The notes under the pieces are model-generated. The model searched no databases. It was not told the origin of the DNA and was given only the letters and a program-made list of their open reading frames with translations. Positions 56,699 through 64,000 of a stretch of DNA of 64,000 nt are shown piece by piece; position 1 is the stretch's first letter, and each line of letters begins with the position of its first letter. Source of the stretch: Maricaulis salignorans (GTDB lineage Bacteria; Pseudomonadota; Alphaproteobacteria; Caulobacterales; Maricaulaceae); NCBI RefSeq assembly GCF_900103475.1, contig NZ_FNHG01000010.1, forward strand, positions 42,447 through 106,446, in the 5' to 3' direction. Both the position numbers and the translations under genes were made by a program.

Positions 56699-58024
56699 AT
56701 GGCCGATCCCAAGCAGACTGCCGAACCCGAACCGGTCGATGCCGAGTTCGAACCCGCCCGTGACCTTCCCGACCGGGAAAGCGAAGGCGCCGCACGCAAG
56801 GGCGTGGGCGGCGCCACCGTCACCGTACTCTTCCTGATCGCCACGCTGGCAGGCGGCGGCCTCGGTTTTGCCGGGGCGCGCTATTGGCCTGCCGCCAGCA
56901 CCAGCGAGACAGGCGCAGCCAACGAGCGGGCGGCACTGACCCAATCCATTACCGGGCTGGATGACCGGCTCACCGCAATGGAGGCCGAGAGCCCGGCGCT
57001 GACGGCCGAGGCAGCACTGGCGCAACCAATGGCGGCGATCAATGCCCGGCTTGACGCACTCGAATCCGCCCCCACAGGGGCCAGCCCGGACCTGACCACG
57101 GTCGAAGCGCGGCTGGCGGCACTCGAAAACACGGTGCCCGCCGATGACACCACCATTGCCGGCACTGCCGCACTGGAAGCTATTGCCGCACGTATCGAAG
57201 CCACCGAACGCGACCTGGCCAATCTCAACCGGCTGGTCCAACAGGCGAGCGAGGCGTCGGCGTCAGGCGACCAGAACGGTGTCGACCCGCTCCTGCTGCA
57301 AAACCTTTCCGACCGTCTCGCCGAACTGGAAGCCGCGCACGACGTGGCCGCTGGCCCGGTCGAACCCGTCGCTGATCCGCAAACGGCTGTTCTCGCCGGC
57401 CGGATCGAACAGCTCGAGACCGCGCTGAATGAAACCCGCGCCCTGGCCGAGGCGGCCCGCTCGACGGCCGAAACCGCAGCAGACAGCGCTGCGACCCGGC
57501 CGGCATCCTCCGATACCGGCCAGGCATCACGGCAGCTGGCAGCCCGCGCCCTGGCGCTCAGCGCCCTGCGCGATATTGCCGGCACCCATCAGGGTTTTGA
57601 GGCCGAACGCGCCGCCCTGGCCCAGCTCTGGCGTGGCAATGCCGATCTCGCCGCCATGGCCGCCTACGCCCGCGCCGGCGTGCCGACCCTGGACGACCTC
57701 ACCGCTGACTATCCCGGCGACGCAATTCGCGATGCGGCGGGACCGGGACGAATTTTCTTCGGTCTGATCGAAGTGCGCCAGGCCAATCCGGGCACAGCCG
57801 ATACCGGTGCCATGGCGATCTCGGCCCTGGCGGAAAACCGGCTCGCCCTGCGCGATCTGGAGGGCGCGGTCGCGCTGACCGAACGGCTGGACGAGACCTC
57901 GCTGCCCGCAGCCCGGGACTGGCTCATCGGCGCCCAGGCCCGGCTCGACCTCGACCGCCGGCTCGTCGCGCTGCGTCAGGCCCTGACCGAAGCGGCTGCG
58001 GCCCAGGGAGATGATCCGTCATGA
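56699..58024 (+). CDS. Alphaproteobacterial mitofilin (Mic60-like) membrane protein
   Basis: The 441-residue product has a short acidic cytosolic N-terminus, one membrane segment (about 39-61, TVTVLFLIATLAGGGLGFAG), a long coiled-coil region (residues 70-270, Ala/Glu-rich) and a C-terminal helical domain (ARALALSALRDIAGTHQGF, LAALRQA-like repeats) typical of COG4223. In alphaproteobacteria this ancestor of mitochondrial Mic60 is encoded with hem genes and shapes intracytoplasmic membranes. Here it sits between hemD and hemY. Confidence 0.86.
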   Translation: MADPKQTAEPEPVDAEFEPARDLPDRESEGAARKGVGGATVTVLFLIATLAGGGLGFAGARYWPAASTSETGAANERAALTQSITGLDDRLTAMEAESPALTAEAALAQPMAAINARLDALESAPTGASPDLTTVEARLAALENTVPADDTTIAGTAALEAIAARIEATERDLANLNRLVQQASEASASGDQNGVDPLLLQNLSDRLAELEAAHDVAAGPVEPVADPQTAVLAGRIEQLETALNETRALAEAARSTAETAADSAATRPASSDTGQASRQLAARALALSALRDIAGTHQGFEAERAALAQLWRGNADLAAMAAYARAGVPTLDDLTADYPGDAIRDAAGPGRIFFGLIEVRQANPGTADTGAMAISALAENRLALRDLEGAVALTERLDETSLPAARDWLIGAQARLDLDRRLVALRQALTEAAAAQGDDPS

Positions 58025-59475
58025 TCCGCCTGATTATCGTCGTCATCATCGTTATCTTGACGACCGCGCTGGGCGCTTTCCTGGCCCTCAATCCCGGCCA
58101 TGCCAGTTTTGAATTCCTCGGCACGCAGATGGAGATGCCCTTCGTCGTCGCCGCCGGTGCCTTGATCCTGTTTTCCTTCCTGATGCTGGTCTTGTGGTGG
58201 GGCATCTACATGTTGTGGACCTCGCCGGACAAGGTGAAGTCCTTCCTCTCGCGCCGCCGCCGCGAACAGGGTTATGACGCCCTCGAACGCGCCCTGATCG
58301 CCTCCGCCGCCGGTGATGGCGAAGCGGCCGTGCGCCAGGCCGCGCGCGCCGATGCCCTGCTCGACCGTCCCGCCCTGTCGCGCCTGCTTGCGGCGCGCGC
58401 TGCCGAGGCGGCTGGTCATCCCGAACGTGCCGAAACCCAGTATGAAGCCCTGCTCGAAGATCCGCGTACCCGCGTCGTGGCCCGCCGCGGCCTGACCCAG
58501 CTGGCGCATGATCGCGGCGACCTGGAAGCGACCGCCGAACACGCCGCCGATGCCTTCGACAAGGCCAAGGGTGCCCGCTGGGCCTTCGATGCCCTGTTCG
58601 AGGCGCAAGTCGCCCAGGGTCGCTGGGATGCGGCACTGGAAACGCTCGGAGAGGGCGACCGGCGCAAACATATCGCCCCGGATATCTCGAAGCGTCGCCG
58701 TGCGGTCCTGCTGACCGCGTCGGCCCTGGCCAGCGAAACAAGCGACTCAGACCATGCCCGCGATCTGGCCGAGTCGGCCTGCCGGGCTGCGCCGGGTTTC
58801 GCGCCCGCAGCCAATCTCGCCTCGCGTCTCCTGAACGCCGCCCGCAAATACAAGAAAGCGTCCGACGTGCTCGAGGCGAGCTGGACCCTGGCACCGCACC
58901 CTGCGATCGCCCGCGCCTATCGCGATCTGCGCAAGTCAGACACCCGGGCGAAACGCCTCGAGCGGCTCAAGGGCCTCGCAGCACTGCAGCCGGAGCATCG
59001 CGAGAGCAAGCTCGTGCTGATCGATGTCGCACTGGAAGACAATGATGCCGCGACGGCACGCACCCTGATCGCGCCGCTGATCGCGGACGGGCCACCAAGC
59101 TCGCGCCTGTGCGCGCTGGCCGCACGGCTGGCCCGGCTGGAGGGCGAGGATGAACAGGCCCGCCGCTGGATGGCCCGCGCCGCGCACGCCTCGACCGAGG
59201 CCGACTGGTCGGACATGGACCCGGACGGCAACGCCTTCCCCTATACCGCCGACGACTGGAAGCGGATGGTCTATATCTATGGCGATGAAGGCCGGCTGAT
59301 TCATCCGCGCTATGAGCGCTATGAGCGCAATGTCGAGGCCGTACCGGAAACCGCCCTGCTGGAAGCGCCGCACAAGCGGGGACCAACCCGGCCAGCCGCC
59401 TATTTCGAGGCACCGCGCCCGCCCGACGATCCAGGCGTTGACGATGATGACGAGGATACGGGGCGCGCGCGATGA
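58021..59475 (+). CDS. hemY: HemY-family TPR membrane protein
   Basis: The ATGA overlap with the mitofilin gene gives 484 residues. Two N-terminal membrane helices (LIIVVIIVILTTALGAFLAL and FVVAAGALILFSFLMLVLWW) precede a long TPR-like helical solenoid. C-terminal WMARAAHASTEADWSDMDPD is a HemY hallmark. Despite its name in operons with hemCD, this HemY is not protoporphyrinogen oxidase; its role in haem synthesis is indirect or unclear. It overlaps udk by four bases. Confidence 0.92.
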   Translation: MIRLIIVVIIVILTTALGAFLALNPGHASFEFLGTQMEMPFVVAAGALILFSFLMLVLWWGIYMLWTSPDKVKSFLSRRRREQGYDALERALIASAAGDGEAAVRQAARADALLDRPALSRLLAARAAEAAGHPERAETQYEALLEDPRTRVVARRGLTQLAHDRGDLEATAEHAADAFDKAKGARWAFDALFEAQVAQGRWDAALETLGEGDRRKHIAPDISKRRRAVLLTASALASETSDSDHARDLAESACRAAPGFAPAANLASRLLNAARKYKKASDVLEASWTLAPHPAIARAYRDLRKSDTRAKRLERLKGLAALQPEHRESKLVLIDVALEDNDAATARTLIAPLIADGPPSSRLCALAARLARLEGEDEQARRWMARAAHASTEADWSDMDPDGNAFPYTADDWKRMVYIYGDEGRLIHPRYERYERNVEAVPETALLEAPHKRGPTRPAAYFEAPRPPDDPGVDDDDEDTGRAR

Positions 59476-60113
59476 GCCGGAGGCCTTTCCTCCTCGCCGT
59501 CGTCGGCGGTTCGGCCTCGGGCAAGACCCGGCTGGCCCAGGCCCTCGCTGATCATTTTGCCAGCCATGATGCCTATGTCATTCCGGAGGACGATTATTAC
59601 GTCGATGCCGGGCATCAGCCGGGCTTTGTCGCCTCCGAATTCAATTTCGACGAGCCCGCCGCCAAGGATCACGCCCTGCTGGCCAGCCACCTCGCCGCCC
59701 TGCGCGAGGGCCAGCCCGTCGAAGCGCCGCAATATGATTTCACCACGCATTGCCGCTGCGAGCAGACCGTCGAGCGCCTGCCCGCCGGGGTATTGATTGT
59801 CGAGGGGCTGCACCTGCTGGCAAGCCCCGAGCTGGCGGCGCAATTCGATCTGACCATTTTCGTCGATGCCTGCGACACCACCCGTCTGGCCCGCCGCATC
59901 CAGCGCGATGTCGCCGAGCGCGGCCGCAGCGAAGACTTCGTCAAACAACAATTTGACGAGACCGTTCGCCCGATGCACGCGCTGCATGTCGAACCGCAAC
60001 GCGAGACCGCCGACCTGGTGGTGGAGAATATGGGCGCGCCTGATTTCAAGGCTCTGGCCAGACCCGTGCTGGACCGGATCGGCCTGCATCAGGGCGACCG
60101 CCGGAACGTCTGA
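59472..60113 (+). CDS. Uridine kinase-like P-loop kinase
   Basis: The 213-residue product has the P-loop GSASGKT (13-19), EDDYYVDA, where acidic residues bind the nucleoside, the YDFTTH segment, LIVEGLHLL and the Arg-rich lid (LARRIQRDVAERGR). This is the uridine kinase / phosphoribulokinase class; udk or a nucleoside-kinase-like role is most likely. It ends the hem-mitofilin operon and precedes tRNA-Thr. Confidence 0.86.
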   Translation: MSRRPFLLAVVGGSASGKTRLAQALADHFASHDAYVIPEDDYYVDAGHQPGFVASEFNFDEPAAKDHALLASHLAALREGQPVEAPQYDFTTHCRCEQTVERLPAGVLIVEGLHLLASPELAAQFDLTIFVDACDTTRLARRIQRDVAERGRSEDFVKQQFDETVRPMHALHVEPQRETADLVVENMGAPDFKALARPVLDRIGLHQGDRRNV

Positions 60114-60217
60114 CCGATTGGCTGATCCCGACACTGCACAAAGGCTTGCCCGCTTGCCCGTTCGCAGCTAGTTTCCGCCGCCTCTCGCCAGACAACCGGC
60201 CGGGAGCCTCGAGGTAT

Positions 60218-60293
<76 letters not shown>

Positions 60294-60456
60294 CCCTTCG
60301 CCCTGTGGGCTTCGGGTGGCAAGCCACCCACAGCGCGCACCCGGGGCGAAGTGATGTCGTCCGAAACCTTGGCGCAGGTGAGCAGCGCGCGACATCAAAC
60401 ACAGTTTCTGACCGCCCTGCGGGCTGCAAGCCAGCCGAACGATTTCCACTGACGAT

Positions 60457-60765
60457 TCAACGCTTGTTCCGCGCCGCAAAGGCGGCCTGCTGTTCCGGCG
60501 TCGCCGGGGCCTGGAAGTCGCGCTTCCAGTCGGCATAGGGCATGCCATAAATCCGTTCTCGCGCGGCTTCATCGGAAATCTCGACACCGCGCTCATCGGC
60601 GGCGATCTTGTACCATTTGCCCAGGCAGTTGCGGCAGAAGTCCGCCAGGATCATCAGATCAATATTCTGAACCTCCTTGTGGGCATCAAGATGCGCCAGC
60701 AAACGCCGGAAGGCGGCCGCGTCGAGCGCGTCGCGGTCAGCGGCGGACAGGTCTTCATGTTTCAT
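60457..60765 (-). CDS. DUF1244 family protein
   Basis: The 102-residue product has the DUF1244 signature DLMILADFCRNCLGKWY with two cysteines, then RERIYGMPYADWKRDFQAPAT. Small, cytosolic, helical; function unknown but widespread in proteobacteria. The start at 60765 is good. Convergent with tRNA-Thr; the 163-base spacer contains the tRNA-flanking repeat. Confidence 0.93.
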   Translation of the reverse strand: MKHEDLSAADRDALDAAAFRRLLAHLDAHKEVQNIDLMILADFCRNCLGKWYKIAADERGVEISDEAARERIYGMPYADWKRDFQAPATPEQQAAFAARNKR

Positions 60766-60825
60766 GGCGTGGTCCTGCAGGCTTGCGGGGCGCCGGCAAT
60801 GACACCTCGCCTGGTGGTGAGGCGG

Positions 60826-61617
60826 TCAGCTGCCGCGAATAATACTGCCAAGCGGGCCAAGCACCGAACCCTCACCCTGACCGGACCCGGTGACGGGAAG
60901 GTTGGCCATGATGCGTCCGGCAAGGCGTGAAAATGGCATGGATTGCATCCAGACCTTGCCCGGCCCCTTGAGCTTGGCGAAGAAGACGCCTTCACCACCG
61001 AAAATCATCGATTTGATATTGCCGGCCCGCTCGATCTCGAATTCGACCGTCTTGGTGTAGGCGACGACACAGCCGGTATCGACATGGATTTCCTCGCCCG
61101 CTGCCAGTTCGCGCTGCACCAGTGTGCCGCCGGCATGGATGAAGCACCAGCCATCGCCCTCGAGGCGCTGCATGATGAAACCCTCGCCGCCAAACAGGCC
61201 GGTCATGATTTTCCGCTGCAGGGCAATGCCGATCGAAACGCCCTTGGCGGCGACCAGGAAACTGTCCTTCTGGCAAATTAGCTCGCCATCGACATCAGGC
61301 AGGTGGACCGCGATGATGGTGCCGGGAAAGGGCGCCGCGAAAGCCGCATGCGCCTTGCCCTGCCCCTGATGGGTGAAAGCGGTCATGAAAAGGCTTTCGC
61401 CGGTCAGCAGGCGTTTGCCGGCGCCAGCCAGTGCGCCCATGAATCCCTTGTTCTTCTGCGAGCCATCGCCGAAGACCGATTCCATCGCAATGCCGGTTGA
61501 CTTGTACATCATGGCACCGGCTTCCGCGACGACGGTCTCGCCCGGATCCAGCTCGATTTCCACGAACTGAATGTCTTCACCGCAAATCTTGTAGTCGATT
61601 TCGTGTGCGCTGCTCAT
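60826..61617 (-). CDS. TIGR00266 / AIM24 family protein
   Basis: The 263-residue product belongs to the AIM24 family of single-domain beta-rich (jelly-roll-like) proteins: DIQFVEIELDPGETVVAEAG, GMMYKSTGIAMES-like segment, GEGFIMQRLEGDGWCFIHAGG and VDTGCVVAYTKTVEFE. Function unknown; some homologues are mitochondrial. Cytosolic, no signal. It is followed downstream by DUF1244 on the same strand. Confidence 0.93.
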   Translation of the reverse strand: MSSAHEIDYKICGEDIQFVEIELDPGETVVAEAGAMMYKSTGIAMESVFGDGSQKNKGFMGALAGAGKRLLTGESLFMTAFTHQGQGKAHAAFAAPFPGTIIAVHLPDVDGELICQKDSFLVAAKGVSIGIALQRKIMTGLFGGEGFIMQRLEGDGWCFIHAGGTLVQRELAAGEEIHVDTGCVVAYTKTVEFEIERAGNIKSMIFGGEGVFFAKLKGPGKVWMQSMPFSRLAGRIMANLPVTGSGQGEGSVLGPLGSIIRGS

Positions 61618-61705
61618 CTCGGTCCTCGCCTTGTTGAGCGGCGATTATAGGGCCGGTCGCGGCAGGATTGTAAGATGCCCCGAGCGATTTCTGCGCCGGT
61701 CGCGG

Positions 61706-62122
61706 TCAGATACTGAGGAAATCTTCCGTGGCAACCGCATTGCGGATCACCTGGGCGATATTGACCGACTTGCGGCCGCGCTCGACCTTGAAGCTGGCAT
61801 TCTTGTCGAGGCTGGCGATTTCCTCGCCAAGATGCTCGCGATCGACCGCCATGGATCCCGACAGCACCAGGAGCGGCGTTGCACCGGCAGAACTGCGTGC
61901 CACTTCAAGCGTCTCGGTGGGATGCACGGAATCGGGCAATCGCAGATCGAGCAGGATCAAATCGAACCCGCCAGCCTGCATGCGCAGCTTGGCCTCGCGC
62001 AAGGTCCGGACGACTTCGAAGGAAATATCAAAATCACCAGCCTCACAGACAGCCTGCTGCACCAGCATCGCGTCCGCGAAATCGTCTTCTACGTGCAGAA
62101 CATGCAATGCCTGGTTGGCCAT
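61706..62122 (-). CDS. Single-domain response regulator
   Basis: The 138-residue receiver-only protein has the acidic pair HVEDDFADAML (Asp13-Asp14), phospho-acceptor Asp59 (L-L-D-L-R-L-P) and Lys107 in SLDKNAS. The LRLPD and long loop before SLDK resemble Rcp1-like regulators that relay from phytochrome-type or other kinases. No output domain, and no kinase gene is adjacent. Lies between the AIM24 and folD genes on the same strand. Confidence 0.92.
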   Translation of the reverse strand: MANQALHVLHVEDDFADAMLVQQAVCEAGDFDISFEVVRTLREAKLRMQAGGFDLILLDLRLPDSVHPTETLEVARSSAGATPLLVLSGSMAVDREHLGEEIASLDKNASFKVERGRKSVNIAQVIRNAVATEDFLSI

Positions 62123-62195
62123 AATGAAGCTCCCTTCTACCGAGTATCGCCCAGTGGCGTTATTGAACCGTTTAAAAATCGAGGGTCAGGCGAAA

Positions 62196-63092
62196 TTAAA
62201 GACCGGCGGGTCTGTCCAGACCGGCCCGCGCCGCGGCGGCCAGGACCGTATTGCGCAACAACATGGCGATGGTCATCGGTCCGATTCCACCCGGAACCGG
62301 CGTGATCCAGCCGGCATGGGCGACAGCTTCATCAAACGCGACATCGCCCACCAGACGGGTGCGGCCTTCGCCTCGCTCGGGCGCATCGACCCGGTTGATG
62401 CCGACATCAAGCACACAGGCACCCGGCTTGATCCAGTCGCCCCGGACCATTTGAGGCCTGCCCACCGCGGCGACCACAATGTCGGCAGTCCGCGTGAGCG
62501 CCGCAAGATCATGAGTGCGCGAATGGGCGATGGTGACGGTGGCATTCTGCTCAAGGAAGAGCAGGGCTGCAGGCTTTCCGACCAGGATTGAGCGACCGAT
62601 CACAACGACCGATTTGCCCGACAATGACCCCATCGCGCGCTCGGCCAGCAAGACGCAACCGGCCGGCGTGCACGGACGCAATCCGGGCTTGCCCAGAAGC
62701 AGGCGGCCGGCGCTGACCTCGGTCAGCCCGTCGACATCCTTGTCCGGATCGATGGCGCTGATGACGGCATTGGAATCGATATGACCCGGCAAAGGCATTT
62801 GCACGAGGATGCCGTCGACCCCGCTATCACTGTTGAGGCCGCGCACGATCTCGACCACCTCGGCCTGGCTGACATCTGCAGGGCGGCGAATTTCGATCGA
62901 GGTCATCCCCGCCGCCTCGGTGCGCTTCACCTTGGAGCGGACATAGACATCGCTGGCCGGATCGTCGCCGATGAGCACCACAGCCAGACAGGGCGCGCGG
63001 CCCAATGCCTTCGACAATTCCGCGCCGGCCTGGCCGGCCCGCTGGTCGATCTCGGCCGCGACGGCTTTGCCGTCAATCAGTTCAGCGCTCAT
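62196..63092 (-). CDS. folD: Bifunctional methylene-THF dehydrogenase / cyclohydrolase
   Basis: The ATG at 63092 (MSAELIDGKAVAAEID) gives 298 residues. The catalytic lysine is in YVRSKVKRTEAAG, followed by VDGILVQMPLP, the Rossmann motif VVVIGRSILVGKP and VPGGIGPMTIAMLL. It interconverts 5,10-methylene- and 10-formyl-THF for purine and formate metabolism. The 5' end overlaps the DUF167 gene by 11 bases. Confidence 0.97.
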   Translation of the reverse strand: MSAELIDGKAVAAEIDQRAGQAGAELSKALGRAPCLAVVLIGDDPASDVYVRSKVKRTEAAGMTSIEIRRPADVSQAEVVEIVRGLNSDSGVDGILVQMPLPGHIDSNAVISAIDPDKDVDGLTEVSAGRLLLGKPGLRPCTPAGCVLLAERAMGSLSGKSVVVIGRSILVGKPAALLFLEQNATVTIAHSRTHDLAALTRTADIVVAAVGRPQMVRGDWIKPGACVLDVGINRVDAPERGEGRTRLVGDVAFDEAVAHAGWITPVPGGIGPMTIAMLLRNTVLAAAARAGLDRPAGL

Positions 63093-63408
63093 CTTCCACT
63101 CCCCCCAATCGCCCGGCAACGCGGGCGCGGTCCCCGGCATCGGCCGCCACCCGAACCGTTTTCAGCCTCGAAGTCATGCCGCGGATTACGTCGATATCGC
63201 GCTTTGGCAAATCGAGAAACTGCGACAAAACCGCTATCAGCGCCTTGTTGGCCTTCCCCTTCTCGGGCACGGCCCGGACCCGAACGCCCAGATGACAAAG
63301 CCCGTCGGCGGTTTCGGCGAAGCCCTCCACCGCATCCCGCGAGGCGTTGGGTGTCAGGCGAATGCGCAGAGTGAGACCGGTCTCGTCCTCGATCCAGGCT
63401 TGGCTCAA
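63082..63408 (-). CDS. DUF167 (YggU) family protein
   Basis: The 108-residue product has the DUF167 core: LRIRLTPNASRDAVEG, LGVRVRAVPEKGKANKALI and TSRLKTVRVAADAGDRARV. Small alpha/beta protein of unknown function. It overlaps the YggT gene by four bases and folD by 11. The yggT-yggU pair is widely conserved. Confidence 0.93.
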   Translation of the reverse strand: MSQAWIEDETGLTLRIRLTPNASRDAVEGFAETADGLCHLGVRVRAVPEKGKANKALIAVLSQFLDLPKRDIDVIRGMTSRLKTVRVAADAGDRARVAGRLGGVEDER

Positions 63409-63716
63409 AGCACTCGCATCAGCATGGGCACCACATAGCCTTGCGCGAATGAGATCAGCAGCAAGAGCACGACCGGCGAGAAATCCATCCCGCCCAGATT
63501 TGGCAAGATACTGCGGATCGGCCCGAGCAGGGGCTCTGTGATACTATTGGTCAGACGCCAGATCATGCCGACAAACTGATTGTGCGGATTGACGACATTG
63601 AAACTGATCAGCCAGCTCAGAATGACGCCAACAATGACGATGATCCACAACAGACCGAGGATCGGGTTGAGGAAATACACCACCAGGGCCTGACCAAATG
63701 AGAGTTCGAGCGGCAT
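63405..63716 (-). CDS. YggT family membrane protein
   Basis: The 103-residue product has two to three membrane segments (ILGLLWIIVIVGVILSWLIS and FSPVVLLLLISFAQGYVVPM) separated by the family motif ITEPLLGPIRSILPNLGGMD. YggT proteins are linked to membrane or cell-division functions but the activity is unknown. It overlaps the DUF167 gene by four bases. Confidence 0.94.
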   Translation of the reverse strand: MPLELSFGQALVVYFLNPILGLLWIIVIVGVILSWLISFNVVNPHNQFVGMIWRLTNSITEPLLGPIRSILPNLGGMDFSPVVLLLLISFAQGYVVPMLMRVL

Positions 63717-63828
63717 AGCAAAATCCTGAGCGACAAAAGATGATTGGCTATGTAACCGCGTCGCTTCCTCGCGTCCAGAAGCCAGTGCTTGACACTGCCG
63801 AGCCGCGCTCGTACTTGCCTGCCCGGAA

Positions 63829-63903
<75 letters not shown>

Positions 63904-63904
<1 letters not shown>

Positions 63905-63964
63905 TCCTTCGCTCGCTGCGCGAGCTTCGGCCGGGCAGGCCCGACACTCTTCCGAGCGAAGGAT
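63904..63964. repeat. Inverted repeat flanking the 3' end of tRNA-Ala
   Basis: ATCCTTCGCTCG (63904-63915), which begins on the last base of the encoded CCA, is perfectly inverted at 63953-63964. The intervening bases contain GCTGCGCGAGC, another short hairpin. The start of this sequence resembles the DNA just after tRNA-Thr. It may serve as terminator or processing signal, or be a tRNA-targeted repeat. Confidence 0.6.
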
Positions 63965-64000
63965 GTCCCGCCGAAGCCAGAGGCGCAGGCGGACACCCCG

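Overview
The window is one continuous, gene-dense, GC-rich stretch of an alphaproteobacterial chromosome. Several genes point to the Caulobacterales, most likely a stalked marine member such as Maricaulis or another Hyphomonadaceae. These are a DivL-type kinase with tyrosine in place of the phospho-accepting histidine, a ChvI/ChvG pair beside PTS regulators, a class II-like EPSP synthase, a mitofilin-like gene in the hem cluster, a TIGR02300 protein and a CC0125/CC1285-type lipoprotein. The species is inferred from protein content only. I see no prophage, insertion sequence, CRISPR array or large island. No stretch longer than 300 bases lacks a gene.

Layout. (1) 1-10.9 kb: TIGR02300 protein, aroA, cmk, rpsA, ihfB, then trpF-trpB-trpA-accD-folC. 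The trp run is split between trpB and trpA by a small exported protein and a BrnT/BrnA toxin-antitoxin pair with its own promoter-operator. (2) 11-20.3 kb, minus strand: tsaE, an AmgK-like kinase, a MurU-like nucleotidyltransferase, addB and addA are fused by short overlaps into one apparent transcript, followed by trxA. (3) 20.4-31 kb, signalling: a ferredoxin, divL, a TonB-domain lipoprotein, a large membrane protein with an acidic tail, HPr, EIIA-Man, chvG and chvI. No hprK lies between chvG and EIIA. (4) 29-48.6 kb, mixed metabolism and envelope: a soluble protein of unknown function, a DUF1214/DUF1254 pair, an S9A peptidase, dapF, a TPR/propeller protein, lipoproteins, a TonB-dependent receptor with a Fur-like box, an SDR dehydrogenase, an isoaspartyl peptidase, an IalB-like protein, rlmN, an ABM-GNAT fusion, a membrane chemoreceptor with its small partner, a lipoprotein methyltransferase and a creatininase-family hydrolase. 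(5) 48.6-55 kb: a host-attachment-like protein, an SOS1-like cation/proton antiporter, a repeat-rich spacer with a foldback element, then the gpsA/tsaD cluster with Rieske and YciI-like proteins. (6) 55-64 kb: hemC-hemD-mic60-hemY-udk, tRNA-Thr(CGT), DUF1244, an AIM24-like protein, a lone receiver, folD-DUF167-yggT, and tRNA-Ala(CGC).

How the genes work together. Most are core functions: shikimate, tryptophan, fatty-acid, folate and haem synthesis; translation; t6A tRNA modification (tsaE and tsaD, in separate clusters); AddAB break repair; and peptidoglycan precursor supply or recycling (dapF, AmgK/MurU-like). The regulatory centre is the divL / chvIG / PTS stretch, which in relatives governs cell cycle and envelope stress. 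The main accessory insertions I can support are the brnTA interval inside the trp operon and the foldback repeat at about 52 kb. I did not find a convincing new multi-gene system. The best leads are the brnTA insertion with its leaderless-looking promoter, the missing hprK, the foldback element, and the unknown proteins beside chvI and beside HPr.
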